Part shown: positions 43,399 to 52,270 of the stretch, one piece after another | How positions within the stretch are numbered: the first letter of the stretch is position 1 | Layout of the letters: each line of letters opens with the position of its first letter | The notes under the pieces: generated by a model | Seen by the model: only the letters and a program-made list of their open reading frames with translations | Told to the model about the DNA's origin: nothing | Database searches by the model: none | Assembly (NCBI GenBank): GCA_051657745.1 | Contig: JBOFLG010000090.1 | Span: 13,922 to 77,921 of the forward strand | Direction: 5' to 3' | DNA: 64,000 bases | From: JBOFLG01 sp051657745 | Lineage (GTDB): Bacteria; Actinomycetota; Actinomycetes; Actinomycetales; Dermatophilaceae | Program-made: the position numbers and the translations under genes

Positions 43399-44739
43399 TC
43401 AGGCGTCGCGGAAGCGGGTGATGGCGGGCTCGAGGCGAGCGCGCTTCTCCGAGTCAGCAACGCCGAGGCCTGCTTCCGGCGCGAGGGTCAGCACCCCGAC
43501 CTTTCCCTGGTGGGCGTTGCGGTGCACGTCGAGTGTGGCTTGGCCGACTTCGTCGAGCCGGTAGGTCCGCGAGAGCGTCGGGTGCACGATGCCGCGGTCG
43601 ACGAGGTCGTTGGCGGCCCAGGCCTCGCGGTAGTTCGCGAAGTGCGAGGACACGATCCGCTTGAGGTTCATCCACAGGTAGCGGTTGTCGTACTCGTGCA
43701 GGTACCCCGACGTGGACGCGCAGGTGACGATCGTGCCGCCCTTGCGCGCGACGTACACGCTGGCGCCGAACGTTTCGCGCCCCGGGTGTTCGAAGACGAT
43801 GTCGACGTCATGGCCACCGGTCAGTTCCCGGATCCGGGCTCCCAGCCGCTGCCACTCCTTCGGGTTTTGCGCGGTGCCGTCGGGGTTCCAGAACCGGTAG
43901 TCCTCGGCGGTGCGGTCGATGATCAGGTCGGCGCCCATCGCGCGGCAGATCTCGGCCTTCGCCGGGGACGACACCACACAGATCGGGGTTGCCCCGCCAG
44001 CCAGCGCCAGCTGGGTGGCATACGAGCCGAGCCCGCCGGACGCCCCCCAGATCAGCACTCGGTCGCCGAGCGTCATCCCGGCGCCATTGCGCGAGACCAA
44101 CTGTCGGTAGGCGGTGCAGTTGACCAGGCCTGGGGATGCCGCCTCTTCCCAGGTGAGGTGGGCGGGCTTGGGCATCAACTGGTTTGCCTTGACCACCGCG
44201 AGTTCGGCCAGCCCGCCGAAGTTGGTCTCGAAGCCCCAGATCCGCTGTTGCGGGTCGAGCATCGTGTCGTCGTGGCCGGCGGCATCCTCGAGTTCGACCG
44301 AGAGGCAGTGCGCGACGACCTCGGTACCGGGCCGCCACTTGGTGACTCCCGGGCCAACCCGCAGCACCACCCCGGCCAGGTCGGAGCCCACCACGTGGTA
44401 CGGCAGGTCGTGCCGCTTGGCGTACTCCGAGGTGCGGCCATACCGCTCAAGGAAGCCGAAGGTGGACACCGGCTCGAAGATCGAGGTCCACACCGTGTTG
44501 TAGTTGATCGCGCTGGCCATCACCGCGACCAGGGCCTCGCCGGGCGCGAGGTCGGGCACGGCCACCTGGTCGATGTGCAGGGACCGCCGCGGGTCCTTCT
44601 CGGCGGTGGGCAGGCCTTCGAACATCGTGACCTCGTCACGGTGCACCGTTGCCGCGCGGTACGAGGTCGGAACAGCCAGAGCGGCGTACGTATCGGCGCT
44701 GCGGTCTCCGGAGAGGATGGCCTCGAGGATCTGCTCCAT
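43399..44739 (-). CDS. ccr: Crotonyl-CoA carboxylase/reductase
   Basis: An NADPH-dependent reductive carboxylase turning crotonyl-CoA and CO2 into (2S)-ethylmalonyl-CoA, the key enzyme of the ethylmalonyl-CoA pathway (446 residues). It is a medium-chain dehydrogenase/reductase with SAINYNTVWTSIFEPVSTF near the N-terminus, HVVGSDLAGVVLRVG, the nucleotide motif WGASGGLGSYATQLA, FEHPGRETFG (the His and Glu region used for CO2 binding) and SGYLHEYDNRYLWM. The ATG at 44739 gives the family N-terminus; the open frame upstream is not coding. It is divergent from the membrane protein at 44993. Confidence 0.95.
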   Translation of the reverse strand: MEQILEAILSGDRSADTYAALAVPTSYRAATVHRDEVTMFEGLPTAEKDPRRSLHIDQVAVPDLAPGEALVAVMASAINYNTVWTSIFEPVSTFGFLERYGRTSEYAKRHDLPYHVVGSDLAGVVLRVGPGVTKWRPGTEVVAHCLSVELEDAAGHDDTMLDPQQRIWGFETNFGGLAELAVVKANQLMPKPAHLTWEEAASPGLVNCTAYRQLVSRNGAGMTLGDRVLIWGASGGLGSYATQLALAGGATPICVVSSPAKAEICRAMGADLIIDRTAEDYRFWNPDGTAQNPKEWQRLGARIRELTGGHDVDIVFEHPGRETFGASVYVARKGGTIVTCASTSGYLHEYDNRYLWMNLKRIVSSHFANYREAWAANDLVDRGIVHPTLSRTYRLDEVGQATLDVHRNAHQGKVGVLTLAPEAGLGVADSEKRARLEPAITRFRDA

Positions 44740-44992
44740 GGGCGGCGAACCTAGCGGCCAGCCCGGTGGCCCGGTGGGTGGTGAGACTGCACTCACCGCG
44801 TGATCCACCTCACGAACGTGGTCGGCGGCCGCGACCAATGCCGCATAGGGTTCGGCCGGTGCAGCGCGTCCAGGCCCGGCGAGACGGGCTGCTCGGTGGT
44901 GGTCCCGCCGTCGCCCTGGCGCCGCCAGCGTCGACCGCCGGCCCGGTGGTGCTCGCGCGGTACGCGGTGACGATGCGCCCGAGAGGGCGCGG

Positions 44993-47017
44993 ATGACGAT
45001 GCGCCGGTTCGCGGTCGTCGTCGCGTTCGTACTTGCCGGGCTCGGCATGCCGTCGGCCGCCGCGTCAGACGGCGCCGCGCCGGTGCGTCCGGATGAGCGG
45101 GTGGTGCTGGTCGGCATCCCAGGCCTGGCCTGGTCGGATGTCGATGCCGAGACCACCCCGATTCTCGCGCGACTGGCCGGAGAGGGCGCCGTGGGGTCGA
45201 TGACGGTCCGCGCGGTGCGCTCACGATCGTGTGCCGCCGACGGGTGGCTCACCCTGTCGGCCGGGCGGCGGGCCGCGGACCGGACTGGTGCGTGCCGGGT
45301 GATGGCTGCTCCGTCCGCTGGCGGTGCGGTCGCCCAGTGGGCTGACTACGTCGCGGCGGCTCGTGCGGAGTCGTTCGGCGCTCAGCTCGGCACCCTTGCC
45401 GCCGGCATCGAGCGGGCCGGTGCCTGTGTCGAGGTGATCGGGCCCGGTGCCGCGGTCGGCGCAGCCACCCCGGACGGTCGGGTGACGCGCTGGCGGCCCG
45501 ACCTGCCACCTGAGTTCGCGTGCCCCGTGGCGCTGATCGACGGTGGCGTGCTTCCTCGTGAAAAACTTTCTCGCACAGCCGCACTCGCCGAGGTGAACGC
45601 CCTCGTCGACCAGGCCCGCGCGGTCGATCCGGACGCAACTCTGGTGGTTGCCGGTCTTGGCGATGGCGACTCGAGAGTCGTGCCGCGCCTGCTGCTGATG
45701 GCCGGGCCGGGTGTCGTGCCGGGCGAGGTGACCTCGTCATCGACGCGGCAGCCGGGGCTCGTGCAACTCCAGGATTTGACCGCCACGCTGCTCGAGGCGG
45801 CCGGTGCGCCGAGCGGCAACCTCACCGGCCGGGCCGTGGTGGTCGAACCCTCGGACCGCGCCGGCACCGAGCGGGTGGCCGAGCGGGTGGAGTTCGAGAC
45901 CCGCGCGGCGACCATGCGGGAGGTCGGCCCGCAGGTCACTGGGTGGCTGGCCGCGACGGTCACCCTCTGGGCGGTGCTGGTCTCGCTGGCGTGGTGGCGT
46001 CGGCGTCATCCGGTTCGCGGGGTAGTGGCCCTCGGCCAGGTGCTGGCCGTGGTGCCGCTGTCGACCTTCGTGGCCAATGTCATTCCGTGGTGGCGGGCCG
46101 AGCTGCCGACGCTGGCCTTCGGCGCCGTGGTGGCGGTCGTGGTGGCGGCACTCGCGGCCCTCGAGGGGGTCGCCGGCCGGCGATGCCCGTTGGGCGCTCT
46201 GCGGGTGACGGCTGTCGCCACGGTGGTCACGCTCGGCGCGGACGTGATGACCGGCTCGGGGCTGCAACTCGGCTCGGTGTTCGGCCAGAACCCGGTGGTC
46301 GGTGGCCGGTTCTACGGCCTGGGGAACACCAGTTTCGCGCTGTACGGGCTGGCCGTGCTGGTGCTGGTGCACTGGCTGAGCCAGAACCAGAGTCGCGGCT
46401 GTGGCGCCTCGCTCGCGTCGGCCGCCGGCATGCTCGTCGTCGCTCTCGCTGTGGAGGCCGCGCCGTTCTGGGGAGCCGACTTTGGCGGCCCGCCGGGGCT
46501 CCTGCTCGGCGGTCTGGTGGTGCTCGCCGGCGCGGCCGGCATCCGGCTCACCGTGGCTCGGGTAGTGGGCGCGGCCGTGGCTGCGGCGGCGGTGACCGCT
46601 GCGGTCGCCGGGGTCGACTGGCTCCGGCCCGCAGATGAACGGAGTCACCTCGGCGGCACGGTCCAGACCATCATCGACGGCGAACTCGGGTCGGTGCTCG
46701 CACGCAAGGCGGCGCAGAACCTGACCAACCTCGGGTCGGTCCCGTTGCTCGCCATCGTGCTGTCCGTGGCGCTGGTGGTTGTCGTGGCGGGTCGACGCGG
46801 ATGGCGACCGGGCCCTGGTGATGGCGCGCTGATCAGAGGCGCTGCCGTCATGGCGGCGGTCGGGTTCGCGATCAACGACAGCGGGATCGTCATCCCGGCG
46901 TTCGTCGCCGTCGTGCTCGGCCCGCTCCTGGTCGCCGCAGGGCCCTCCGTGGATGTCCCGGCCAGTTCGGTGCCGGTGCCGGTGCCGGTGCCGACCAATC
47001 GGTCAGACGTGCCGTGA
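44993..47017 (+). CDS. Membrane protein with alkaline-phosphatase-like extracellular domain, unknown function
   Basis: A 674-residue protein. It has a signal peptide (FAVVVAFVLAGLGMPSAAA). An extracytoplasmic domain of about 300 residues reads like a degenerate alkaline-phosphatase-superfamily fold (VVLVGIPGLAWSDVDAETTPILARLAGEGAVGSMTVR, LQDLTATLLEAAG). About ten transmembrane segments follow between residues 310 and 650, with VFGQNPVVGGRFYGLGNTSFALYG between two of them. The C-terminus repeats Val-Pro. Similar proteins are common but uncharacterised in actinobacteria. The conserved FYGLGN stretch between helices may be a functional site. Metal ligands of active phosphatases are not obvious. 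Confidence 0.65.
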   Translation: MTMRRFAVVVAFVLAGLGMPSAAASDGAAPVRPDERVVLVGIPGLAWSDVDAETTPILARLAGEGAVGSMTVRAVRSRSCAADGWLTLSAGRRAADRTGACRVMAAPSAGGAVAQWADYVAAARAESFGAQLGTLAAGIERAGACVEVIGPGAAVGAATPDGRVTRWRPDLPPEFACPVALIDGGVLPREKLSRTAALAEVNALVDQARAVDPDATLVVAGLGDGDSRVVPRLLLMAGPGVVPGEVTSSSTRQPGLVQLQDLTATLLEAAGAPSGNLTGRAVVVEPSDRAGTERVAERVEFETRAATMREVGPQVTGWLAATVTLWAVLVSLAWWRRRHPVRGVVALGQVLAVVPLSTFVANVIPWWRAELPTLAFGAVVAVVVAALAALEGVAGRRCPLGALRVTAVATVVTLGADVMTGSGLQLGSVFGQNPVVGGRFYGLGNTSFALYGLAVLVLVHWLSQNQSRGCGASLASAAGMLVVALAVEAAPFWGADFGGPPGLLLGGLVVLAGAAGIRLTVARVVGAAVAAAAVTAAVAGVDWLRPADERSHLGGTVQTIIDGELGSVLARKAAQNLTNLGSVPLLAIVLSVALVVVVAGRRGWRPGPGDGALIRGAAVMAAVGFAINDSGIVIPAFVAVVLGPLLVAAGPSVDVPASSVPVPVPVPTNRSDVP

Positions 47018-47048
47018 GGCTTCGGTCTCGGAGCGCTCGGCCGTGACC

Positions 47049-48374
47049 TCAGGGGCCGCTCAGGGCGTGCAGGGCCAGAAGCACCATGGCACAGGTCCAG
47101 GCGAGCGGCGCCGGCCCGCTGGGTTCTCCGTTGAACAGCACCTTTTCGGGGATCGCGCCGTACTCGGTGCGATGCGCTCCGATCCAGTCCAGCCGCGCCC
47201 GCGCGGTCGCCTCGTCGCCGGTGGCGGCAGCAGTCAGCGCGAACAGGGCCGTCTGCGGCGTCCAACTGATGCCGTCGTTTTTCCAGCCCACACCGGGGGC
47301 GAGGCCGCCGGCCGGCCGCTGCATCCCGTCAGCGGCGCGTCTCCATGCCTCCAGCACCGCCGGCTGCGCCTTCGTGGCGAACGGCGGCAGGAGAAACGCG
47401 ACTGCTGCATCGGGAGTGTCATCACCGAGGTAGCGCGGGTAGCCGGCGCCACCGAACCGCTCGGTGATGGAGCCTCGCAGCAGCGCTGCGCGGGTTCTGG
47501 CCTTCTCGACCAGCTCGAGGTCTCCCGTCCAGCCAGCCAGGTCGGCCGTTGCGTCGAGCGCGAAGGCCATCGGCGCTGCGGTCCCGAGGCTGAGGCGCTC
47601 AGTGCGCACCTCCCAGTAGTCCGGCGACACCGGCGGTAACGCGGTCGGCGAGTCCGTCAGTCGTAGCGCGGCTGAGCCGCACGAATCGATCAGCGGTCGA
47701 AGGCGGCTGAGGAAGGCGAGCCGGCTGCTCGCCGGCAGGCTACGCGCAATGGTGGCGGTCGCCCACAGCACCCACCCGACGCTGTCGCTCTGCTCACCCC
47801 GATCGTCGGGTGGGCCGGACCTGTCGGGCCGGTAGCGCGCTTCGAACACCCCGTCGTCATTGACGTCCTGGAGGAACTCGAGGATGCGCTCCGCGTCGTC
47901 CTGGTGGCCCGTTCGAGCGAGCGCCACGGCCACCATCGACGCATCGCGTGGCCAGACGTACCGCCACAACTGCGGCCAGCCCGCGACTGATGCGCCGTTG
48001 TCCAGGAGCAGGGTGTGAATGTCCAGCAGCGCGGTCGTGGCTAGTTCTCGGTACCGCGCCGGGCCCGGGAGGCGACTGGCCTGCAGCCACGCCCGCTGCC
48101 GCTCGGCCAGGCGCATCGACGAGGTTGTCGGCGACGTGACGACCCGCGTTCCTGACACCAGGTCGACCCGTGAATCACCTGGCCGTACGGCGAATCGCTG
48201 CCCATTCTCGTCGATCGCCACGACCGAGGACAGAAGCGGCGCGGATACGTGCCGCGAGCGGTACCACTGACTCGCCGCACCAAGTGTGACCGTCGCACCC
48301 AGGGCGCAAGCGATGGCCTGTCGACGACTGAAATGAGTACGACCTGCTGGCTCCAACCGGCTCAGGTTCTCCAC
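47049..48374 (-). CDS. Exported glycoside hydrolase family 15-like protein
   Basis: A 441-residue (alpha/alpha)6-barrel protein resembling glucoamylases. The N-terminus has a twin-arginine-type signal (FSRRQAIACALGATVTLGAA). GH15-like landmarks are LWRYVWPRDASMVAVALARTGH, DSVGWVLWATATIA, DYWEVR and the late PEKV...GPAPLAWTCAMVLLA, where one catalytic Glu of the family sits. Start GTG at 48374. The substrate is unknown; it could trim alpha-glucans or glycoconjugates outside the cell. Its 3' end faces the membrane protein gene. Confidence 0.8.
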   Translation of the reverse strand: MENLSRLEPAGRTHFSRRQAIACALGATVTLGAASQWYRSRHVSAPLLSSVVAIDENGQRFAVRPGDSRVDLVSGTRVVTSPTTSSMRLAERQRAWLQASRLPGPARYRELATTALLDIHTLLLDNGASVAGWPQLWRYVWPRDASMVAVALARTGHQDDAERILEFLQDVNDDGVFEARYRPDRSGPPDDRGEQSDSVGWVLWATATIARSLPASSRLAFLSRLRPLIDSCGSAALRLTDSPTALPPVSPDYWEVRTERLSLGTAAPMAFALDATADLAGWTGDLELVEKARTRAALLRGSITERFGGAGYPRYLGDDTPDAAVAFLLPPFATKAQPAVLEAWRRAADGMQRPAGGLAPGVGWKNDGISWTPQTALFALTAAATGDEATARARLDWIGAHRTEYGAIPEKVLFNGEPSGPAPLAWTCAMVLLALHALSGP

Positions 48375-48545
48375 GACGGAGCACTTTACCCGGCAGATAC
48401 GCCCTGTTGCGTATCGCGCCGTCGAAACCGTGAGACACAGACGCTGTGCTGATCCCGCACTCGATTTGCCCCCCTGGGGGGGGTCGCTAGAGTCTGATCC
48501 GTGGGGTCCGCACTGGGTCGCATAATTCCGTACATGAGGGAGTAC

Positions 48546-48977
48546 ATGATGAGGAAGTCACTTAAGTTCGCAGCGGCGTCTTTCGGCGCCGCTGGGCTAC
48601 TGCTTCTAGGTCCCGCAGTTGCATCTGCCAGTATCTCTCAATGTGACAGTGGCAACGCCTGCCTTTGGGGCGAGGACAGCTATAGCGGATGCTTTTACCA
48701 GAGTAGCAGCGACCGAAACAGTTTTGGCTTTTGGCAGGAAACCTGCACCACCGGGGTAAGCGCCAATAACGGTGCCAACTCAGTCGCAAACCGTGGCGTC
48801 AACTGCAACGTGCTCTTTTTCGACGGTACTAACCGTACTGGTTCCTCCATCCGTTTTGACCGTCCGTCAACAGGCGGAACAACTCAGGACCCGGATCTGG
48901 ATAATGGGGGCGGCTCTGGGGGCTCCACCACATCCAACTGGGAGAATCGCATCTCGAGCTTGGACTTCTGCCGCTGA
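48546..48977 (+). CDS. Peptidase inhibitor family I36-like secreted protein
   Basis: A 143-residue exported protein. The signal peptide is MRKSLKFAAASFGAAGLLLL with cleavage near ASA. The mature part has six cysteines and the beta/gamma-crystallin-like pattern of Streptomyces metalloproteinase inhibitor relatives (CLWGEDSYSGCFYQSSSD, then NGANSVANRGVNCNVLFFDG). A glycine/serine linker (GGGSGGS) precedes the last strand. AGGGAG lies 5-6 bases before the ATG at 48546. The next gene starts inside its stop codon (TGATG), so the two are coupled. Confidence 0.8.
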   Translation: MMRKSLKFAAASFGAAGLLLLGPAVASASISQCDSGNACLWGEDSYSGCFYQSSSDRNSFGFWQETCTTGVSANNGANSVANRGVNCNVLFFDGTNRTGSSIRFDRPSTGGTTQDPDLDNGGGSGGSTTSNWENRISSLDFCR

Positions 48978-49825
48978 TGCAGAACGCTGAGCACTCGCTG
49001 ATGGGGGTGGTTGTGGTTGCTGCAGCCACCCTCATCAGTGGCGGTTGCTCTGTCATCTCGACTGACACTGGCCCGCAGGCGGCCCACGATGCCCTTGCCA
49101 TCACGGCCGAAGCAAGAGTTGATCCTCGTGGCGGCCAGATCTCATTGCCGCTCGACCGTCTCTTGCCAACCGAGCAGGAGTGGCGCGAGATCGACTACGC
49201 GCGTGACCTGCTGACCGCGCGGTGCGCAGCTCGACAGGGGGTTAAGTTTAGTTTTGTTGATCGTCGCGAAGAAGCGCCGGGACCATCGAGGCGATATGGC
49301 GTTTGGACCGAATCTTATGCGCGTAGTTACGGTCACGGTGTTGCTCCTGATCCGGCCACGGCCAAGCGGGCCGAAGCTCTGAACCGTCAAAGCGTTCCGG
49401 CTCCGGAGTTTCGCGTTATTGAAGCGTGTCGCGCGACTCAGGAGTTGCGCCGCTTCGACCTCGGAAACATCGTCGAGCCGCAGATCGCGGCAAGTGATAT
49501 TTACCAACAAACACTACAGTCCGGCGAGGGTAGGTCCACTTTGGCGGCCTGGCGGCGGTGTATTCGGGAGGCAGGTTATTCGCCAATCGTTGAGGATGAA
49601 GGCAGCCCATTCGTCCTTGGCGCTCGGGCGGGAGGCGACTCAAATTCTCGGGCACAATTGGCCCTTGCTGATGTAAAGTGCAAACGCACGACCCGGCTCG
49701 TCGAGGTGCTTGCATCGGCGGAGGCGAGGCGGCAGTGGGAATTCGCTCGACGGAATGCAGCAGCAGTGAATGCGCAGCATAGGCGGCTGCAGTTTGTTCT
49801 ACGCGAGACCCAGCGAGTGCGTTGA
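48977..49825 (+). CDS. Lipoprotein coupled to the I36-like inhibitor
   Basis: A 282-residue protein with a lipoprotein signal: hydrophobic VVVVAAATLIS followed by the lipobox ISGGC. The mature part is soluble, charged and helical, with four further Cys (TARCAARQG, EACRATQEL, WRRCIREAGYSP, DVKCKRTT). The phrase C-x-x-E-A-G-Y-S-P near residue 197 resembles a motif I have seen in uncharacterised actinobacterial lipoproteins, but I cannot assign a family. Its start overlaps the inhibitor stop, so the pair is probably one functional unit on the cell surface. Confidence 0.68.
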   Translation: MQNAEHSLMGVVVVAAATLISGGCSVISTDTGPQAAHDALAITAEARVDPRGGQISLPLDRLLPTEQEWREIDYARDLLTARCAARQGVKFSFVDRREEAPGPSRRYGVWTESYARSYGHGVAPDPATAKRAEALNRQSVPAPEFRVIEACRATQELRRFDLGNIVEPQIAASDIYQQTLQSGEGRSTLAAWRRCIREAGYSPIVEDEGSPFVLGARAGGDSNSRAQLALADVKCKRTTRLVEVLASAEARRQWEFARRNAAAVNAQHRRLQFVLRETQRVR

Positions 49826-50181
49826 GCAATGGTGACGTACGGCGCCGTGCGGGTGTGATCGCCGACTGAATCGCGGGCTGCTCCTTCTCGACATTCACGA
49901 TGGAGTGTGGGCTGAGATGTAGGGTGGTCCGCTGATAGAGAAATGCACAACGATAGTAACGCTGCGTCTTCAAAAACCGTAGGTGTACATCATTGAAATT
50001 TACCCTTCGACCCCCGCGCTCTGGTGCTGCTCTGGTGGTCGGGAGCTCAACGGACTGTGGGCTGCGTCGTTCCCCGAGAGCTGGTGCATGACGGCCAGTC
50101 CACGGCAGTGGCCCCGCTCGCCCGTAGCGACCTGGTGGTGCTTGCGCGGGACGAGTTGACGCTGCGGTGGCGCGGACGCCC
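49826..50181. other. Intergenic region, no gene seen
   Basis: This is 356 bases between the lipoprotein (+) and the AbiEii gene (-), somewhat AT-richer at 49930-50000. I see no clear terminator hairpin or RNA gene. Confidence 0.4.
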
Positions 50182-51048
50182 TCACGAGGACGGGGCGATC
50201 TGCCGGATAAGGGCGTTCACCCACATGACTGCGTCGTCCATGCTGACAAGGCCGTCGATGCCCTCAGCCGCGCTCGGGTAGATCGCCGGCCACATCGACC
50301 CTGCATGCACCGTCGGCGGCCAGGAGTGAGCGCGGCGCGAGGCGAAGAGGCGCTCACACGTCGCGCGAACCCGGTCGAGGTCGACCGGCTCGGACATCAG
50401 CAACTGGAGGTCTACCAGGTCGTGCGCTCGCTCACTGCCGGGCGCGGAGCACGCGTGGAGCTTTTGCGCGATTTGGTGGTCAACGGACAGCACGGCAACG
50501 GGGGCCGGCTCCGGGAGCCCCAGCCGGGTGAAGACGGCAGCAAGATCTCCGGCGAGCACGAAGTCGGGCTTGTCGGTGTCGCCGATCTCGTCGTGACCGA
50601 CCTCGAGACGTACCGTCATCCAGGCACGTGAGTGGTAGGCGACCTTGATGTCGTAGGGCTGCATGACGTACGGCGCGGGCACCCCGACGGGCTTGGCTGC
50701 CCGTACCGGTACCAGGCGGCCGGTGAAACCGGCCCATCCGGTGGTCAGGGCGGCCGTGTAGTCCGTCAGGAACTGACCCATGGTCGACCGGCGTGCGACG
50801 TCGAGGTCAGGAGTGAACCGGGACCCACCGTGCCCCAGACGAAGCTTGATGCCGGTGCCGCCCTTGACCGCGCCGGGTGGGAGCATTTGCGCGAGAACCA
50901 CATTGGCCACCGCCCGTTCGAGACGGTTGATGGCGAGTTCGCCGGCCGCGATGTTCCGGAACCTGGCGCGCAACGAGGTCAGGTTCCGTGGGGGAGTGGT
51001 GAGGCCTACCTGCGTCGGGACGTTGTGCGGGCCCAGGTCCTCGGTCAT
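50182..51048 (-). CDS. AbiEii-type nucleotidyltransferase toxin
   Basis: A 288-residue toxin of a type IV toxin-antitoxin/abortive-infection module. Nucleotidyltransferase motifs can be read: KGGTGIKLRLG (motif I, normally GGTALR), SRFTPDLDVA (motif II with the two metal-binding Asp), and later HQIAQKLHACSAPGSERAHDLVDLQLL (motifs III-IV). In its family the protein modifies nucleotides or tRNA and stops growth on phage infection. It overlaps the antitoxin gene by four bases (ATGA), the classical order with antitoxin first. Confidence 0.87.
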   Translation of the reverse strand: MTEDLGPHNVPTQVGLTTPPRNLTSLRARFRNIAAGELAINRLERAVANVVLAQMLPPGAVKGGTGIKLRLGHGGSRFTPDLDVARRSTMGQFLTDYTAALTTGWAGFTGRLVPVRAAKPVGVPAPYVMQPYDIKVAYHSRAWMTVRLEVGHDEIGDTDKPDFVLAGDLAAVFTRLGLPEPAPVAVLSVDHQIAQKLHACSAPGSERAHDLVDLQLLMSEPVDLDRVRATCERLFASRRAHSWPPTVHAGSMWPAIYPSAAEGIDGLVSMDDAVMWVNALIRQIAPSS

Positions 51049-51623
51049 CGGGGCGTTCTGGCGTTGCGTCGTGCGAGCCGGGCGCGCAGGGCGCCCTGTT
51101 CGCGGGCGGTCAGCAGGGAACGTCGACCGGCTGTGTTGATCGCGTCTCGGAGCCGATCCGACATCACGGTGTCCATGCAGTCGACGATGGCCTGCGCCAC
51201 CGTGGTCTGCGCGATGCCGTCCTCGACGTGCAGCGCCTCCGCTGGCAGTGTCCGCCGGACCGCAAGCACCCAGGTGGGTAGGGCCCTCCAGGTGCGATGC
51301 GGCGTGCCGACTGTGATGCGGGCGGGGTTGACCAGGGCAAGGTCGTACCGGTCCAGGACCGACTCGCCCATCAGGTAGGCCCCGCGTCCAACGAGGCGGA
51401 CCGCCATGGCGTACTGGTCGAGGTGGGAGGCCGGAACTGTCGGGTCGCGGTAGAGGCCGTGGCCGACGCGTTCGAGCGCGCCGCGTGCGGCAAGCTTGCG
51501 GAGCTCGACCGGAGGTATCCCATCCCCTGCTGCGTCGCTAGTCGAGACCAGGCCGTACTCGCCGCTTGCGATTTCGTGCACCAGTTGCCGCCTCGTGGGC
51601 CGCCGAACTGACGTCTGTTCCAT
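51045..51623 (-). CDS. AbiEi-type antitoxin with winged-helix DNA-binding domain
   Basis: A 192-residue antitoxin. The N-terminal winged-helix domain (LVHEIASGEYGLVSTSDAAG...PPVELRKLAARGALERVGHGLYRDP) is the autoregulatory DNA-binding part. The C-terminal domain (ITVGTPHRTWRALPTWVLAVRRTLP, TTVAQAIVDCMD) neutralises the toxin in characterised members. In AbiE systems the antitoxin binds inverted repeats in its own promoter; a matching repeat touches the start codon here (51624-51657). Confidence 0.86.
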   Translation of the reverse strand: MEQTSVRRPTRRQLVHEIASGEYGLVSTSDAAGDGIPPVELRKLAARGALERVGHGLYRDPTVPASHLDQYAMAVRLVGRGAYLMGESVLDRYDLALVNPARITVGTPHRTWRALPTWVLAVRRTLPAEALHVEDGIAQTTVAQAIVDCMDTVMSDRLRDAINTAGRRSLLTAREQGALRARLARRNARTPR

Positions 51624-51657
51624 GTGGGAAACGTACCATTATCGGTACGGTTCCCAC
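51624..51657 (-). promoter_or_regulatory. AbiE operator and promoter
   Basis: Two 14-base arms, GTGGGAAACGTACC (51624-51637) and 51644-51657, are complementary at 13 of 14 positions around the 6-base centre ATTATC. On the minus strand the centre supplies a -10-like GATAAT, 14 bases before the ATG of the antitoxin. Transcription would then start about 7 bases before the ATG with no room for a ribosome-binding site. A repressor on the repeat would cover both -10 and start. Confidence 0.7.
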
Positions 51658-51742
51658 GCTTCGGGTACATGAATCGTTTTCAAAGTGATGACACAACAGG
51701 GTATTCCATACCCTTCGGGATGCCCATGGCGGCCGGATCGTC

Positions 51743-52189
51743 TCACGGGCCGGTGTCGGGCGCTGGTTCCACGAGTTCGACGAGGACGCCACCGGCATCC
51801 TTGGGGTGGATGAAGTTGACCCTCGACCCGCTGGTGCCTCGCCGTGGGGTGTCGTAGAGCACCCGCAGGCCGCGCTCGCGCAGGGTCGCGGAGGCGGCCT
51901 CGACGTCATCCACCCGGTAGGCGACCTGCTGGATGCCGGGCCCGCTGCGCTCGAGGAACCGCGCGATCGTCGACTCCGGGGTCAGCGGCGCGAGCAGCTG
52001 CACGCAGGAGCCGGAACTGCCGACCCTCATCATCGCCTCGCGCACGCCCTGCTCCTCGTTGACCTCTTCATGCAGCAGACGCATGCCATAAACCCGTGCG
52101 TAGAAGGCGACCGCCTCATCGAGGTCGGGCACTGCCACGCCGACATGGTCGATCGCGGTGAACAGGTCGGATGACGTCGCGCCGGTCAT
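51743..52189 (-). CDS. Methylmalonyl-CoA/ethylmalonyl-CoA epimerase
   Basis: A 148-residue vicinal-oxygen-chelate protein that interconverts the 2R and 2S forms of methylmalonyl- or ethylmalonyl-CoA. Metal ligands follow the family pattern: AIDHVGVAVPD (His), SCVQLLAPL (Gln), QQVAYRVDDVEAA (Gln/His region) and VLVELVEP (Glu). The ATG at 52189 gives the usual N-terminus; ATG 52195 is nearly as good. It would link crotonyl-CoA carboxylase/reductase (2S product) to ethylmalonyl-CoA mutase (2R substrate). It stands alone between the AbiE module and the membrane/Xre pair. Confidence 0.9.
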   Translation of the reverse strand: MTGATSSDLFTAIDHVGVAVPDLDEAVAFYARVYGMRLLHEEVNEEQGVREAMMRVGSSGSCVQLLAPLTPESTIARFLERSGPGIQQVAYRVDDVEAASATLRERGLRVLYDTPRRGTSGSRVNFIHPKDAGGVLVELVEPAPDTGP

Positions 52190-52270
52190 GACCATCAGGC
52201 TAGGAGCGAGAACCACCGGTGGGGTGGCGGGGTGACGAGCCACACCTGTGCAGCACCGCGGTCATGCACG

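Noticed and set aside
44740..45252. Upstream extension of the crotonyl-CoA carboxylase/reductase frame by about 170 codons
   Set aside because: It overlaps the divergent membrane-protein gene, is Arg/Pro/Ala-rich, and crotonyl-CoA carboxylase/reductases start at the ATG used (44739).
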